Below are positions 1 through 10,329 of a stretch of 64,000 nt of DNA, one piece after another. The stretch comes from Deltaproteobacteria bacterium (lineage in GTDB: Bacteria; Myxococcota; Myxococcia; Myxococcales; Anaeromyxobacteraceae). Where the stretch lies: assembly GCA_016214955.1 (NCBI GenBank), contig JACRMN010000024.1:1-64000 (forward strand), given 5' to 3'. Position 1 is the first letter of the stretch, and each line of letters begins with the position of its first letter. The position numbers and the translations under genes were made by a program. Below the pieces are notes generated by a model. That model did no database searches, was not told where the DNA came from, and saw nothing but the letters and a program-made list of their open reading frames with translations.

Positions 1-608
<608 letters not shown>

Positions 609-689
609 CGAAATCTCTCGCTGCAGGGCCGCTTCGCAAACCTGTTCCCAAGCCACGGCCAGGCCTGCCCCGGACGCGTGGAGCGGCGG

Positions 690-718
690 GTTGTAGACGA
701 AGGGGGCCCGGCTGTCAA
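690..718 (-). promoter_or_regulatory. Sigma-70 type promoter of the tRNA-tuf operon
   Basis: On the minus strand there is a perfect -35 TTGACA (713-718), a 17-bp spacer and a -10 TACAAC (690-695), followed by a GC-rich discriminator (CCGCCGC). Such discriminators are typical of stable-RNA promoters under stringent control. The predicted start near 683 would give a leader of about 75 nt before the first tRNA. It is a prediction from sequence alone. Confidence 0.75.
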
Positions 719-770
719 GCCCGAGATTCGCCTTTGGTTTCCTGAGTGGCCCGACACTTGCCCGGCAAGC

Positions 771-1514
771 TCACCCGCCCCGCGAGCGCGCCCTCTGCCG
801 CGCTGCTTCATAGAGGCAGATGGCTGCCGACGTCGAGGCGTTGAGGCTTCCGATCTCCCCCGACATGGGGATGCGCACGACGTGATCGCAGCGCTCGCGG
901 ACGAGGCGGCGGAGCCCCTGCCCCTCGCCGCCCACGACAAGGGCGGTCGGGATGGCCAGGTCGACCGACGCGATCTCGCCCTTCCCGTCGGCCGCGAGCC
1001 CCACCGTCCAAATTCCGGATTCCTTCATCGCCTCCATGGCTTGGGCGATGTTGGTCACCCGCGCCACAGGGCAGTGCTCCACGGCGCCCGCCGAGGCCTT
1101 GGCGGCGGTGGCGGTGATGCCTGCGGCCCGGTCCTTGGGGATGACCACGCCGTGCGCCCCCAGGGCGTGGGCCGACCGGATGATGGCGCCCAGGTTCTGC
1201 GGGTCCTCGATGCCGTCGAGGAGGACCAGCAGGGGTGGTTCGCCGCGGCCCCGGGCCCCCTCCCGGAGATCCTCCACTTCCCGGTATCGGTAGTCGGCCA
1301 CGACGGCCACGACGCCCTGGTGCCTGTCGGTGCCGGCCAGCCGGTCGAGCTTCTGGCGCGGAGCCTCCTTGAGCCGGACGCCGCCCTCCCGGGCCAGCCG
1401 CAGGATCTCGGCGAGGCGGCCGCGCTCCGCGCCCTCGGCGACCCACAGCTCGGCCGCGTCTCCGCCGGCGCGCAGCAGCTCGCGCACCGGATTCACGCCA
1501 TGGACGGTCCGCAC
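771..1514 (-). CDS. rlmB: 23S rRNA (guanosine-2'-O)-methyltransferase RlmB (SpoU family)
   Basis: SAM-dependent SPOUT methyltransferase; the RlmB branch methylates the ribose of G2251 in 23S rRNA. The 247-residue protein has the usual length. It has an N-terminal RNA-binding region (about 1-80, starting VHGVNPVRELL), SPOUT motif 1 NLGAIIRSAHALGAHGV near residue 110, motif 2 VVGGEGQGLRRLVRERCD near 192 and motif 3 NASTSAAICLYEAAR near 227. It starts with GTG at 1514, one base after the stop of the DsbD-like gene, so translation is probably coupled. A general TrmH/SpoU role on tRNA is less likely given the N-terminal domain. Confidence 0.9.
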   Translation of the reverse strand: MRTVHGVNPVRELLRAGGDAAELWVAEGAERGRLAEILRLAREGGVRLKEAPRQKLDRLAGTDRHQGVVAVVADYRYREVEDLREGARGRGEPPLLVLLDGIEDPQNLGAIIRSAHALGAHGVVIPKDRAAGITATAAKASAGAVEHCPVARVTNIAQAMEAMKESGIWTVGLAADGKGEIASVDLAIPTALVVGGEGQGLRRLVRERCDHVVRIPMSGEIGSLNASTSAAICLYEAARQRARSRGG

Positions 1515-1940
1515 CTACTTCACCGCCACGGTCACGGCGACGGTCTTCTGCTGCTGGGCGCAGATGGTGTCGCGGCAGAGGAAGAACTTCAGGTGCGCCT
1601 TGGCCTCCTGCTTCCCGACCGCCGCGGCGGTGAAGGGAACCTCGAAGCGCGGCACCTCGGCCTTGGCGTCCACCGCGTCCTTGCGAGAGAGCTGGGCCTT
1701 CTCCACCGTCAGGCCGGCGGGCGTCTCCAGCTTGATGCTGAGCGGCGCCCGGGGGTCGACGTGCCAGGGCGCCTTGGCGTGGATGGAGAGCTTCACCTGG
1801 GCCTTGTCGCCGACCTTGACCGGCTTCTGGGGCGAGACGACGTCGACGGTGTAGGCGTCGGCGCCGGTGTCGGCCGGGCTCTCGGCCAGGGCGACGGGGA
1901 CGGCGAGGAGCGCCGCGAGGGTGAGGGCGATGCGAGTCAT
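1515..1940 (-). CDS. Secreted DsbD-alpha-like protein with a Cys pair
   Basis: This 141-residue protein has a clear signal peptide (TLAALLAVPVALA, cleavage near residue 19) followed by one all-beta domain. Its end, FFLCRDTICAQQQ, has C122 and C127 in the position of the redox cysteines of the DsbD N-terminal (alpha) domain, which passes electrons to periplasmic thiol proteins. No membrane or thioredoxin domain follows, so it is a free-standing module. The ATG at 1938-1940 was chosen because the signal peptide begins there. It sits between rimK and rlmB, and its partner is not visible in this window. Confidence 0.65.
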   Translation of the reverse strand: MTRIALTLAALLAVPVALAESPADTGADAYTVDVVSPQKPVKVGDKAQVKLSIHAKAPWHVDPRAPLSIKLETPAGLTVEKAQLSRKDAVDAKAEVPRFEVPFTAAAVGKQEAKAHLKFFLCRDTICAQQQKTVAVTVAVK

Positions 1941-1996
1941 GGGACCTCCAGGGGCGCGGCTCCTTGCGGGAGGGACGCGGGGACGGGGAAAGGGAT

Positions 1997-2902
1997 TCAC
2001 GTGGCGGCGTGGCGGGTGGCGCGGCGTGCGCCAGCGAGCTCCTCGGCGCGGGACACGATGGCCCCGGCCACGTCCACGCCGGTGGCCTCCTCCAGCTCCC
2101 GGAGGCCGGGCGAGCCGTTCACCTCGAAGACCAGGGGGCCACCGGGGACGTCGAGCATGTCGACGCCGCAGACCTCGAGCCCCACCACCCGCGCCGCCTC
2201 CACCGCCGCCCGGGCGCAGTCCGCCCCGAGCTGCGCCGGCTCGAAGCGGGCGCCGCGGCGCAGGCTGCGGGCCATCCGGCCGGCGGCCACCCTGCGTCGC
2301 ACGGCCGCGACCACGCGCCCGCCCACCACCAGGGCGCGCAGGTCGCTGCCGCGGGCCTCCTTCACGTACTGCTGCACCACGATGTCCTGGCCGAGGCCGA
2401 GGATGGCCTCGAGCGCCGCCTCCAGCGACTGCAGGGTCTCGCAGATCATGACCCCGCCCCGGTCGCCAGGCGCCAGGAGCTTCACCAGCACCGGCACGCC
2501 GCCCACGTGCTTCACCATGCTCTTCAGCGCCGAGGGGTCGGCGGCCATCACCGTCCGCGGCACCGCCACGCCGCTGGCGGCGAGGAGCTGCAGGGAGCGC
2601 ATCTTGTCCCGGCTGGCGGCCAGGCCCTGGGGGCCGTTGAGCAGCGTCACCCCCAGCAGCGCGAGCTGGTTCACCACCGCCAGGCCGTGCTGGTGGAGGG
2701 AGGCGGCGATGCGGGGGACGGCCACGTCGGTGAGGGGGAACGGTTTGCCGCGGTGGTAGAGGGCCGGGCGGCCGGCGCCGAGCCCCATCTCCACCTGCGC
2801 CGGATCCACCACCCTGACAACGTGGCCACGGGCGCGCGCCGCCTCGGTGAGGCGGCGCGTGCTGTGGATGGCTGCCGAGCGGGAGAGGATGGTGAGGCGC
2901 AC
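1997..2902 (-). CDS. rimK: RimK-family ATP-grasp alpha-L-glutamate ligase
   Basis: RimK-family enzymes use ATP to join amino acids to a protein or peptide carboxylate; E. coli RimK adds glutamates to ribosomal protein S6. The 301-residue protein has the family length. An N-terminal pre-ATP-grasp part (MRLTILSRSAAIHSTRRL) precedes the ATP-grasp fold with K-x-L-APGDRGG-V near residue 140, YVKEARGSDLRALVVGG near 176 and the metal-binding VFEVNGSPGLRELEEATG near 263. It starts with GTG at 2902, nine bases after the dnaK stop, so it shares the dnaK transcript. The acceptor substrate cannot be deduced; S6 is only one possibility. Confidence 0.85.
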   Translation of the reverse strand: MRLTILSRSAAIHSTRRLTEAARARGHVVRVVDPAQVEMGLGAGRPALYHRGKPFPLTDVAVPRIAASLHQHGLAVVNQLALLGVTLLNGPQGLAASRDKMRSLQLLAASGVAVPRTVMAADPSALKSMVKHVGGVPVLVKLLAPGDRGGVMICETLQSLEAALEAILGLGQDIVVQQYVKEARGSDLRALVVGGRVVAAVRRRVAAGRMARSLRRGARFEPAQLGADCARAAVEAARVVGLEVCGVDMLDVPGGPLVFEVNGSPGLRELEEATGVDVAGAIVSRAEELAGARRATRHAAT

Positions 2903-2911
2903 CCGCTCTTC

Positions 2912-4801
2912 TTATACCTGCTTGTATTCGGCGTCGACGACGTCGTCCTTCTTGGCGCCCTCGTCCTTGGGCGGCTCGCCGCCGGGCGCCCCAGGGCCGG
3001 GGCCGGCGCTCTTGTAGAGCTCCTCGGCAGCCCGGTGGCTCACCTTCTCCAGCTTCTCGAAGGCGGCCTTCACCTCGTCGGCGCTGCCCTTCTCGCGGAC
3101 CTTGTGGGCCTCGGCCACGCCCTCCTCGATCTCCTTGGCGATGCCGGCGGAGAGCTTCTCCTTGTTGTCCTTGATCAGCTTCTCCATCTGGTAGGCCAGG
3201 TTCTCGAGCCGGTTGCGGCCCTCGACCTCCTCGCGCCGCTTCTTGTCCTCGGCCTCGTGGGCCGCGGCGTCGGCCACCATCTTCTCCACCTCGCCCTTGG
3301 CCAGGCCCGAGGAGTGGGTGATGGTGATCTTGGTCTCCTTGCCGGTGCCCTTGTCCTTGGCCGAGACGTTGAGGATGCCGTTGGCGTCGATGTCGAAGGT
3401 GACCTCGATCTGCGGCAGGCCGCGGGGTGCGGGGGGGATGCCCTCGAGGTGGAAGCGGCCCAGGGTGCGGTTGTCCCGGGCCATCTCGCGCTCGCCCTGG
3501 AGCACGTGGATCTCCACCGAGGTCTGGCCGTCGGCGGCGGTGGAGAAGGTCTCCGATCGCCGGCACGGGATGGTGGTGTTGCGCTCGATGAGCCGGGTGG
3601 AGACGCCGCCCAGGGTCTCGACTCCCAGGGACAGCGGGGTGACGTCGAGGAGCAGGATGTCCTTCACCTCGCCGGAGAGCACGCCGGCCTGGACCGCGGC
3701 GCCGACGGCAACGACCTCGTCCGGGTTGACGGTGCGGTTCGGGTCTTTGCCGAAGAGCTTCTTCACCGCCTCGATGATGGCGGGCATGCGGGTCTGGCCG
3801 CCGACGAGCACCACCTCGTCGATCTGCGAGGGCTCGAGCTTGGCGTCGGCCAGGCACTTGCGGGTCGGGACCAGCGAGCGCTCGACCAGGGGCTCCACCA
3901 GCTTCTCCAGCTTGGCGCGGGAGAGCTTGACGGCCAGGTGCTTGGGGCCGGTCTGATCGGCGGTGAGGAACGGCAGGTTGATCTCGGTCTCGGACAGAGA
4001 CGAGAGCTCGATCTTGGCCTTCTCCGCCGCCTCCTTGAGCCGCTGCAGGACCATCTTGTCCTTGGAGACGTCGATGCCGTTGTCCTTCTTGAACTCGGCG
4101 ATGAGCCAGTCCATCACCAACAGGTCGATGTTGTCGCCGCCGAGGTGGGTGTCGCCGTTGGTGGCCAGCACCTCGACCACGTTCTCGCCCACCTCGAGGA
4201 TCGAGATGTCGAAGGTGCCGCCGCCGAAGTCGTAGACGGCGATCTTCTCGTTCTTCTTCCGGTCGAGCCCGTAGGCCAGCGCGGCCGCCGTGGGCTCGTT
4301 GACGATGCGTCGCACGTTGAGGCCGGCGATCTCGCCGGCGTCCTTGGTGGCCTGCCGCTGGGCGTCGTTGAAGTAGGCCGGCACGGTGATGACCGCGTCG
4401 GTCACCTTCTCGCCGAGGTGGTTCTCGGCGGCGCGCTTCAGCTTGAGGAGCACCTGGGCGCTGATCTCCGGCGGCGAGTGCTGCTTGCCGTCGATGTCCA
4501 CCCGGGCGTCGCCGTTCTGGCCCTCGACCACCTTGTACGGGACGCGCTTGGTCTCCTCCTCCACCTCGGAGAAGCGCCGGCCCATGAAGCGCTTGATGGA
4601 GTAGACGGTCTTCTCGGGGTTGGTGATCGCCTGGCGCTTCGCCACCTGGCCCACGAGCCGCTCGCCGTCCTTGGCGTAACCCACCACCGAGGGCGTGATG
4701 CGGGAGCCCTCCTCGTTGGCGATCACGACGGGCTCCTTGCCGTCCATGACCGCAACCACCGAGTTGGTCGTCCCGAGGTCGATTCCGATGATCTTGCCCA
4801 T
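2912..4801 (-). CDS. dnaK: Chaperone DnaK (canonical Hsp70)
   Basis: The main cytosolic Hsp70 folds proteins together with DnaJ and GrpE. The 629-residue protein begins [18 protein letters not shown] (phosphate loop 1). It has [17 protein letters not shown] near 190, the [12 protein letters not shown] segment near 335, a [19 protein letters not shown] linker region, a beta-sandwich substrate domain and a helical lid, and it ends [10 protein letters not shown]. The start ATG at 4799-4801 has AGGAGG eight bases upstream. No dnaJ or grpE is adjacent; rimK follows instead. This is the only one of three Hsp70 genes in the window with the full canonical layout. Confidence 0.96.
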   Translation of the reverse strand: MGKIIGIDLGTTNSVVAVMDGKEPVVIANEEGSRITPSVVGYAKDGERLVGQVAKRQAITNPEKTVYSIKRFMGRRFSEVEEETKRVPYKVVEGQNGDARVDIDGKQHSPPEISAQVLLKLKRAAENHLGEKVTDAVITVPAYFNDAQRQATKDAGEIAGLNVRRIVNEPTAAALAYGLDRKKNEKIAVYDFGGGTFDISILEVGENVVEVLATNGDTHLGGDNIDLLVMDWLIAEFKKDNGIDVSKDKMVLQRLKEAAEKAKIELSSLSETEINLPFLTADQTGPKHLAVKLSRAKLEKLVEPLVERSLVPTRKCLADAKLEPSQIDEVVLVGGQTRMPAIIEAVKKLFGKDPNRTVNPDEVVAVGAAVQAGVLSGEVKDILLLDVTPLSLGVETLGGVSTRLIERNTTIPCRRSETFSTAADGQTSVEIHVLQGEREMARDNRTLGRFHLEGIPPAPRGLPQIEVTFDIDANGILNVSAKDKGTGKETKITITHSSGLAKGEVEKMVADAAAHEAEDKKRREEVEGRNRLENLAYQMEKLIKDNKEKLSAGIAKEIEEGVAEAHKVREKGSADEVKAAFEKLEKVSHRAAEELYKSAGPGPGAPGGEPPKDEGAKKDDVVDAEYKQV

Positions 4802-4829
4802 CGCGCGTGTTCCTCCTGGTTCGCGGGTC

Positions 4830-4857
4830 AACGTAAGTACCCGCGGGGCCCTGTCAA
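4830..4857 (-). promoter_or_regulatory. Vegetative-type promoter of dnaK
   Basis: On the minus strand a consensus -35 TTGACA (4852-4857) is followed by a 16-bp spacer and -10 TACGTT (4830-4835). The leader then carries the AGGAGG ribosome site at 4811-4817. I see no CIRCE inverted repeat and no clear sigma-32 box, so housekeeping expression is suggested. This is sequence-based only. Confidence 0.55.
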
Positions 4858-5076
4858 ATCGGCCAAGGGAGAAATCCGGCGCCCCGGCCAGGGTGCGACG
4901 GCCGCTACGCAGCCGCCACCCGGACGACACAGCGAGGCTGGCGTGTGCGCCTGGGTCGCACTCGCCCAAGCGCCTGGAATCCGGGAGCCCGCCTGATGAC
5001 GCGCCGTGGCGCGGCCCTTGCTCTACCCCGGTCACGGTACCGACACCGCTGTCAGCACCGCCGAGAAAGGGCCTCG

Positions 5077-6135
5077 ATGGAGATTGCCGCCAGGATTCGG
5101 GAGCGGGCGCCGCTGCAGGCCGGCCGGACCGCCGTCCTCCTCAACGCCAACGCGCGCCAGGTCACCGACCAGGTCCGGCGCGGGCTGTCGCGGATCGTCC
5201 CCTCCGAGGACCTGTTCTTCTCCCGGTCGCCCGACGAGGCCCGCCTCATCGCCGAGACGGTGGTGGCCCGACGCTACGACACCGTCTTCACCGGCGGGGG
5301 CGACGGCACCTTCGTCCACTGGGTGAACTCGATCCTCGACGGCGCGGAGCGGCTCCGGGCGCCGGCGCCGACCTTCGGTGTGCTGGCACTCGGCACCGGC
5401 AACGCCGTGGCCGAGGTCGTCGGAACTCGCGGCAGCGATCACCTCCAGCACCTCCAGGCCTTCCTCCAGGGCCGCGCCCCGCGCACCCGCCGGCTCGACC
5501 TCGTCGCCTGCGAGGGTCGGCGTACCCCCTTCGCCGGCCTGGGCATCGATGCTGCCGTGCTCAACGACTACAACTGGCTGAAGTCCAAGCTGCGCGGCGG
5601 CGCCCTCGACGGCCTGGGCACGGGAATCCCCGGCTACGGCCTGGCCATCGCGCTGCGCTCGGCCCCCCGCTTCCTGCTGGAGCGGCGCCCGGCCTACTGC
5701 GAGATCGTCAACACCGGCCGGGCCGCCTGGCGGCTCGATGGCCGCGGCCACCCGGTGGGCCTGCCCGTGGGCCCCGGCGAGCTCCTCTACGCCGGCCCCT
5801 GCCTGATGGCGGCGGCCTCGACCGTCCCCTTCTACGGGTTCGGCCTCAAGGCCTTCCCGCACGCCGCCAGCCGCGCCGGCATGATGCAGGTGCGGGTGGC
5901 CGGCAACATCCCCATCTCCACGCTGCTGGCCAACGTCCCGCGCATCTGGTCCGGCCAGTTCACCCACCCCGGCCTGCACGACTTCCACGCCGAGCGGGTC
6001 CACGTCTCCTTCGAGCGGCCCATCCCGCTGCAGCTGGGCGGCGACGCCGAGGGCTGGCGCGAGGAGCTGGGCCTGGGCATGGCACGGCCGGTGGAGCTGG
6101 TCGACTTCCAGCCGCCCCAGCCGCTGCCCAACTAG
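5077..6135 (+). CDS. Diacylglycerol/sphingosine kinase-like lipid kinase
   Basis: A 352-residue protein of the diacylglycerol kinase catalytic family, which phosphorylates lipid hydroxyls with ATP. The nucleotide-binding motif [15 protein letters not shown] lies near residue 80, after a NANARQV phosphate-binding strand near 25, and [11 protein letters not shown] follows near 120; this triad defines the family. The C-terminal half forms the expected beta-sandwich. The ATG at 5077 was chosen because GAGAAAGG precedes it. It is divergent from dnaK and convergent with the PhoH gene. The lipid substrate cannot be told from sequence. Confidence 0.8.
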   Translation: MEIAARIRERAPLQAGRTAVLLNANARQVTDQVRRGLSRIVPSEDLFFSRSPDEARLIAETVVARRYDTVFTGGGDGTFVHWVNSILDGAERLRAPAPTFGVLALGTGNAVAEVVGTRGSDHLQHLQAFLQGRAPRTRRLDLVACEGRRTPFAGLGIDAAVLNDYNWLKSKLRGGALDGLGTGIPGYGLAIALRSAPRFLLERRPAYCEIVNTGRAAWRLDGRGHPVGLPVGPGELLYAGPCLMAAASTVPFYGFGLKAFPHAASRAGMMQVRVAGNIPISTLLANVPRIWSGQFTHPGLHDFHAERVHVSFERPIPLQLGGDAEGWREELGLGMARPVELVDFQPPQPLPN

Positions 6136-6137
6136 CC

Positions 6138-6154
6138 GCGACCAGCCCGGTCGC
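6138..6154. terminator. Small hairpin between convergent genes
   Basis: A perfect inverted repeat GCGACC-AGCCC-GGTCGC lies two bases after the lipid-kinase stop and upstream of the convergent PhoH-family stop. There is no U-tract, so it is only a possible bidirectional terminator. Confidence 0.35.
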
Positions 6155-6215
6155 CCGTCCTGCGCCTGCGCATCACGGCCTCGTCGCCGGCCGCCCTGGC
6201 GCGGCTCGCGACCGG

Positions 6216-7547
6216 CTACAGCAGGTTGGCGGCCAGCTCGGCCAGCGGTGACCGCTCGCCCTTCGACATGGTGATGTGCCCTGCCAGCCGCTCCTGGCGG
6301 AAGCGGTTGGCGACGTGGATGAGGCCGTTGTTGGTGGCGTCCACGTAGGGGTTGTCGATCTGGTAGGGGTCGCCGGTGAGCACGATCTTCGTGCCGTCGC
6401 CGCAGCGGGTGATGATGGTCTTCACCTCGTGCGGGGTCAGGTTCTGGGCCTCGTCCACGATGATGTACTGGTTGGGGATGGAGCGGCCGCGGATGTAGGT
6501 CAGCGGCTCGATCTCCAGGATGCCCAGGTCCATGAGCTCGTGGTAGCCGCGCCCCTGCTTCTTCTCGGAGCGCGACAGGTTCATCAGGTACTCGACGTTG
6601 TCGAAGATGGGCTGCATCCAGGGGTTGAGCTTCTCCTCGACGTCTCCGGGCAGGTAGCCGATGTCGCGCCCCAGCGGGAAGATGGGCCGCGAGACCAGGA
6701 GCTTCTGGTAGACGCCGTCTTCCATGGTGCGCTGCAGGCCGGCGGCGATGGCGAGGAGCGTCTTGCCGGTGCCGGCCTTGCCCACGATGGTGACGAGCCG
6801 CACGTCGTCGTTGAGGAGCAGGTCGAGGGTGAAGGCCTGCTCCTTGTTGCGCGGGCGGATCCCCCAGACGCCTTCCTTGGGGATCTTGATGAGCGGCACG
6901 TAGCCCTGGCGGGCGGCGCTGTACTTGCCCACGGCGCTGTGCTGCGGGTTGTCGCGGTCGCGCAGCACCACGAACTCGTTGGGCGGCGGCGGCTCGCCGT
7001 CGCCCTGCTGCGGCAGGGGCACGAAGCCGCCGGTGTAGAAGTCGTTCACTGCCTGGGCGTCGGCGTCGACCTCGGCGATGCCGGACCAGAGGTCGTCGAG
7101 GGCCACTTCCTCGACGTCGTAGTCCTCGGCGTGGAGCCCCAGGGCGTCGGCCCGGATGCGCAGGTTGGTGTCCTTGGTGACGAACACCGCCGGCTTGTTC
7201 TTCTCGCGGTCGCGGATGTCGAGGGCCACCGCCAGGATCTTGCTGTCCACCGAGCCGTGGCTGTCGGCCAGGTTGCGCGAGAGCTCCTTCTCGGTGAAGA
7301 GCACCCGGACCAGTCCCTTGCCCTCCCCCAGCGACACCCCCTCGCCCAGCTTGCCCTGGGCCCTGAACTCGTCGAGCTGCCGGGCCACGGCGCGGGCGTT
7401 GCGCCCCAGCGAGGAGAGGTCGCGCTTGAAGTTGTCGATCTCCTCGATGACGTAGATGGGGATGACGACGTCGTTCTCCTCGAAGGCGAACATGCTGCGC
7501 GGATCGTGGAGGAGGACGTTGGTGTCGAGGACGAAGTTCTTTTTCAA
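6216..7547 (-). CDS. PIN-PhoH family ATPase/ribonuclease (PhoH2 type)
   Basis: The 443-residue protein joins an N-terminal PIN nuclease domain (MKKNFVLDTNVLLHDPRSM, with acidic residues such as VIEEIDNFKRD and FVTKDTNLRIRA near 120) to a PhoH ATPase domain with Walker A GKAGTGKTLLAIAAG near 255 and Walker B YIIVDEAQNLTPHEVKTII near 360. PhoH2 proteins of this layout are reported to be RNA helicases/ribonucleases. It stands alone, convergent with the lipid kinase, and its start MKKNF is unambiguous. Function in this organism is inferred from domain order. Confidence 0.88.
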   Translation of the reverse strand: MKKNFVLDTNVLLHDPRSMFAFEENDVVIPIYVIEEIDNFKRDLSSLGRNARAVARQLDEFRAQGKLGEGVSLGEGKGLVRVLFTEKELSRNLADSHGSVDSKILAVALDIRDREKNKPAVFVTKDTNLRIRADALGLHAEDYDVEEVALDDLWSGIAEVDADAQAVNDFYTGGFVPLPQQGDGEPPPPNEFVVLRDRDNPQHSAVGKYSAARQGYVPLIKIPKEGVWGIRPRNKEQAFTLDLLLNDDVRLVTIVGKAGTGKTLLAIAAGLQRTMEDGVYQKLLVSRPIFPLGRDIGYLPGDVEEKLNPWMQPIFDNVEYLMNLSRSEKKQGRGYHELMDLGILEIEPLTYIRGRSIPNQYIIVDEAQNLTPHEVKTIITRCGDGTKIVLTGDPYQIDNPYVDATNNGLIHVANRFRQERLAGHITMSKGERSPLAELAANLL

Positions 7548-7619
7548 GTGAGGGCGGCTCCCGGTGGTTGCGCCACGGGTGGATCCTAGCAGGGGGCCGA
7601 GCCGCCGCGCGACAGGGAA

Positions 7620-9920
7620 TCAGGCCCTGGTGCCGGACCGGGGCTCGGCCCGCAGCGCCGGCGCGGCCACGGTGCGGTTGCGCCCGCCCCGCTTGGCTGC
7701 GTAGAGGCAGGCATCGGCCGCCTCGAGCAGCTCGGCCTTGCGGGCGGCGTCGGCGGGGAAGGTGGCCACGCCCAGCGAGATGGTGACCCTGAGCTTGCCC
7801 AGCGTGGTCTCGGTCACCGCCGCCTGGACGCGCTCGCGGATGCGCTCGGCGATGACCTGGGCGCCGGCGCCGTCGGTCTCGGGCATGGCGATGACGAACT
7901 CCTCGCCGCCGTAGCGGGCGACGATGTCGGTGGTGCGCGCCTCGCGGGCCAGGATGGCGGCCACGGCCCGCAGCACCTGGTCGCCCACCGGGTGACCGTA
8001 GGTGTCGTTCACCGACTTGAAGTGATCCACGTCGCAGAGCAGGACCGAGAGGTTGCGGCCGTAGCGCTGGGACTCGGCCAGGCGGGCGTCGAGCCGCTCC
8101 TGGAAGGTGCGGTGGTTGGTGAGCCCGGTGAGGCCGTCGGTGGTGGCGAGTTGCTCGGTGCGCTCGAAGAGGTGGGCCCGATCCAGCGAGGCGCCGGCCT
8201 GCAGGGCCACCACCTCGAGCTGGCGCAGCTGATCGGCGGAGATGGGCTTGCGCCGGCTGCCCACCACCAGCGTGCCCAGCACCCGCTCGCCGGCCCGCAG
8301 CGGCACCACCCGCAGCGAGGCCAGGCCGCGGAGCCGGGTGTGCTCGTCGAAGACCACCGCGCTGTCGGGGCGCAGCTCGCGGCCGGGCAGCGAGGCACCC
8401 AGGCGCACGGCCTGGGCCACCAGCCCGGGGTTGTCGCCGAACTCCAGCCCCTCGATGCGGCCGGCGCCGCCCTCGGCCTGCGGCAGGGTGCAGCGGATCA
8501 CGCGGTGGCGCCGCCTGCTCCCCTCCTCGTCGACGAGCGTGACGGCGCCGAAGTGCAGCTCCATCATCTCGGCCGCCACCTTGAGCAGCTCCTCCACCAC
8601 CGCCGGGCGGGTGGTGACGCGGTTCAGCCGCTCGATCGCCTGGTAGAAGCGCTCCTTCTCGTCGCGGCCCCGCTTCAGGTCGGCCAGCAGCCGCTCGGCG
8701 TCCACCGCCCGCAGCAGCTCCCCGGCCAGCGTGGTCAGCAGCCGCTCGTCCTCGTCGGAGAAGGCGGCGGTCTCCATCCGGTCCACCACCAGCGCGCCGC
8801 GGACGTGGGCACCGCGCCGGTCCACCAGCGGCACCGCCAGCAGCGCCCCCGGGCGCCGCCCGTCCTCGTAGTAGCTGACGCTGCGGATGTCGCCGCAGAG
8901 CCGGATGGCCGCGCGACGCCGCACCGCGCCGCCGAGCGGCCCCTCGCCGGCGGGGATGGGGCCGTGAGCCACCTTGTCGCTGCGCGAGCGGCAGTCGCGG
9001 AGCCGCAGCTCGCGCTCGTCGGCCGAGAGCACGTAGACGGCGGCGGTGTGGGCCCTCAGGGCCACCTCGGCCACCTCCAGCACACCGCGGACCGCGGCCT
9101 CGATCTCGACCACCGAGGCCTCGGCGAAACGCCGCTCCCCCTCGGCCACGTCGGCGGCGTCCCCCTCGCCGGGCGAGAGCAGCCGGTACTCGCGGGCCCG
9201 CTCCTCGATCTGGTGCAACCGGCGCTCGACCGCGCTCCGCTCGGCGCGGCGCGAGGCCGCCAGCCGGGCCGCCAGGACCCCGTGGTAGAGCAGCGCGAAG
9301 AGCAGCAGGAAGATGGCGTGGGCCCCCAGAGACGGGAGCTCGGCCCCGGACCCACCGCGCAGCGCCCAGCCGGCGGCGTCGAGCGCCACCGCCAGGGCCG
9401 CCACCACCAGCCCCACCGGCGCCCGCAGGAAGGCCACCAGCGAGGCCATCACCAGGTAGACCACCGGGAAGAGCGGCGGATCGGAGCCCAGGCCCGCCCC
9501 CTCGCTCGTCTGGGCCACGGCGAAGGCGCCGACGACGAAGAGCGCGCCGAGCTCGAGGTGCTCGCGGACGCTGGCCTGGCCCCCGCGGGCAGCCCGCCGT
9601 CCGGCCCGCAGCGCCGAGAACAGGAGGGCCACCAGCAGCAGCAGCACTCCGGCGGCCTGCAGCCAGCCCTGCGAGAGGTCGGCGAAGGTGCGCCGGGCCA
9701 CCAGCGCCGCCACGGCCGCCGCCGCCGCCCCCGGGAATACGAGGGCCAGGCGCCGCAGCATGCGCCGGCGGGCCGCGCGGCCCACCAGGCCGTCGTCCCC
9801 GAGCAACGCGGCGTACAGGGAGACGAGCAGCGGGCGCTCGCGCTGGCCCGCCAGGTGGCTGCGGGTCTCGCGGGCCGCGCCGATGGGGGCGCGCGCCGGG
9901 CTAGCCGGGGCAGCGCTCAC
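7620..9920 (-). CDS. Membrane GAF-GGDEF diguanylate cyclase
   Basis: A 766-residue predicted diguanylate cyclase that makes c-di-GMP from two GTP. The N-terminal third has several hydrophobic segments, including one around AAGVLLLLVALLFSAL. Two GAF-like sensor regions and a short coiled coil follow. The C-terminal GGDEF domain has the intact active site ARYGGEEFVIAMPETDG, and an I-site RTTD five residues before it, so product inhibition is likely. It starts with GTG at 9918-9920, overlapping the ftsB stop by four bases (GTGA). The coupling to a division gene is unusual context. A PilZ protein that could read the signal is encoded near 42 kb. Confidence 0.86.
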   Translation of the reverse strand: MSAAPASPARAPIGAARETRSHLAGQRERPLLVSLYAALLGDDGLVGRAARRRMLRRLALVFPGAAAAAVAALVARRTFADLSQGWLQAAGVLLLLVALLFSALRAGRRAARGGQASVREHLELGALFVVGAFAVAQTSEGAGLGSDPPLFPVVYLVMASLVAFLRAPVGLVVAALAVALDAAGWALRGGSGAELPSLGAHAIFLLLFALLYHGVLAARLAASRRAERSAVERRLHQIEERAREYRLLSPGEGDAADVAEGERRFAEASVVEIEAAVRGVLEVAEVALRAHTAAVYVLSADERELRLRDCRSRSDKVAHGPIPAGEGPLGGAVRRRAAIRLCGDIRSVSYYEDGRRPGALLAVPLVDRRGAHVRGALVVDRMETAAFSDEDERLLTTLAGELLRAVDAERLLADLKRGRDEKERFYQAIERLNRVTTRPAVVEELLKVAAEMMELHFGAVTLVDEEGSRRRHRVIRCTLPQAEGGAGRIEGLEFGDNPGLVAQAVRLGASLPGRELRPDSAVVFDEHTRLRGLASLRVVPLRAGERVLGTLVVGSRRKPISADQLRQLEVVALQAGASLDRAHLFERTEQLATTDGLTGLTNHRTFQERLDARLAESQRYGRNLSVLLCDVDHFKSVNDTYGHPVGDQVLRAVAAILAREARTTDIVARYGGEEFVIAMPETDGAGAQVIAERIRERVQAAVTETTLGKLRVTISLGVATFPADAARKAELLEAADACLYAAKRGGRNRTVAAPALRAEPRSGTRA

Positions 9921-10207
9921 CGGCCGCCCTCGTCGAGCTTGAAGACCAGCTCGCCAGGCCGCACGAAACCCAGGTCCTCCCGGGCCGCCCGCTCCAGCGC
10001 CGAGGGCTCGCCCTGCAGCGCCCGGATCTCGCGCCGGAGCCGGGCGTTCTCGCGGGCCAGGTCCCGGGTCTCGCCGGAGCGCCGCTGCACCTCGGCCTCG
10101 AGCCGGCGCACCTTGCGGAGCCCGTCGGGATCCCAGGCGGAAAGCCCGAGCAGGCCGAGGACCGCGGCGGCGAGGAAGAGGGGGAGTCGGCGGCTCGAGG
10201 AGGGCAT
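9917..10207 (-). CDS. ftsB: Cell division protein FtsB (DivIC family)
   Basis: FtsB forms the FtsQLB complex that activates septal cell-wall synthesis. The 96-residue protein has the family plan: one transmembrane segment (LFLAAAVLGLLGLSAW, about 9-25), a long coiled coil (KVRRLEAEVQRR to LRREIRALQG), and a conserved end with ERAAREDLGFVRPGELVFKL. The motif ARE-LGFVRPGE-VF is typical of FtsB. It overlaps the downstream diguanylate cyclase by four bases. Confidence 0.85.
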   Translation of the reverse strand: MPSSSRRLPLFLAAAVLGLLGLSAWDPDGLRKVRRLEAEVQRRSGETRDLARENARLRREIRALQGEPSALERAAREDLGFVRPGELVFKLDEGGR

Positions 10208-10329
10208 GGGCGTGACCCGACCGGCCTTCCGGACCGTAGCAGCCCATGTCCCCCTGGCAAGAAATCGACCGCTTCCGCCCTGCTACCACCGGGCCCGCTG
10301 CCGGAGGTACCGCAGCACTGCCTCCTCCG

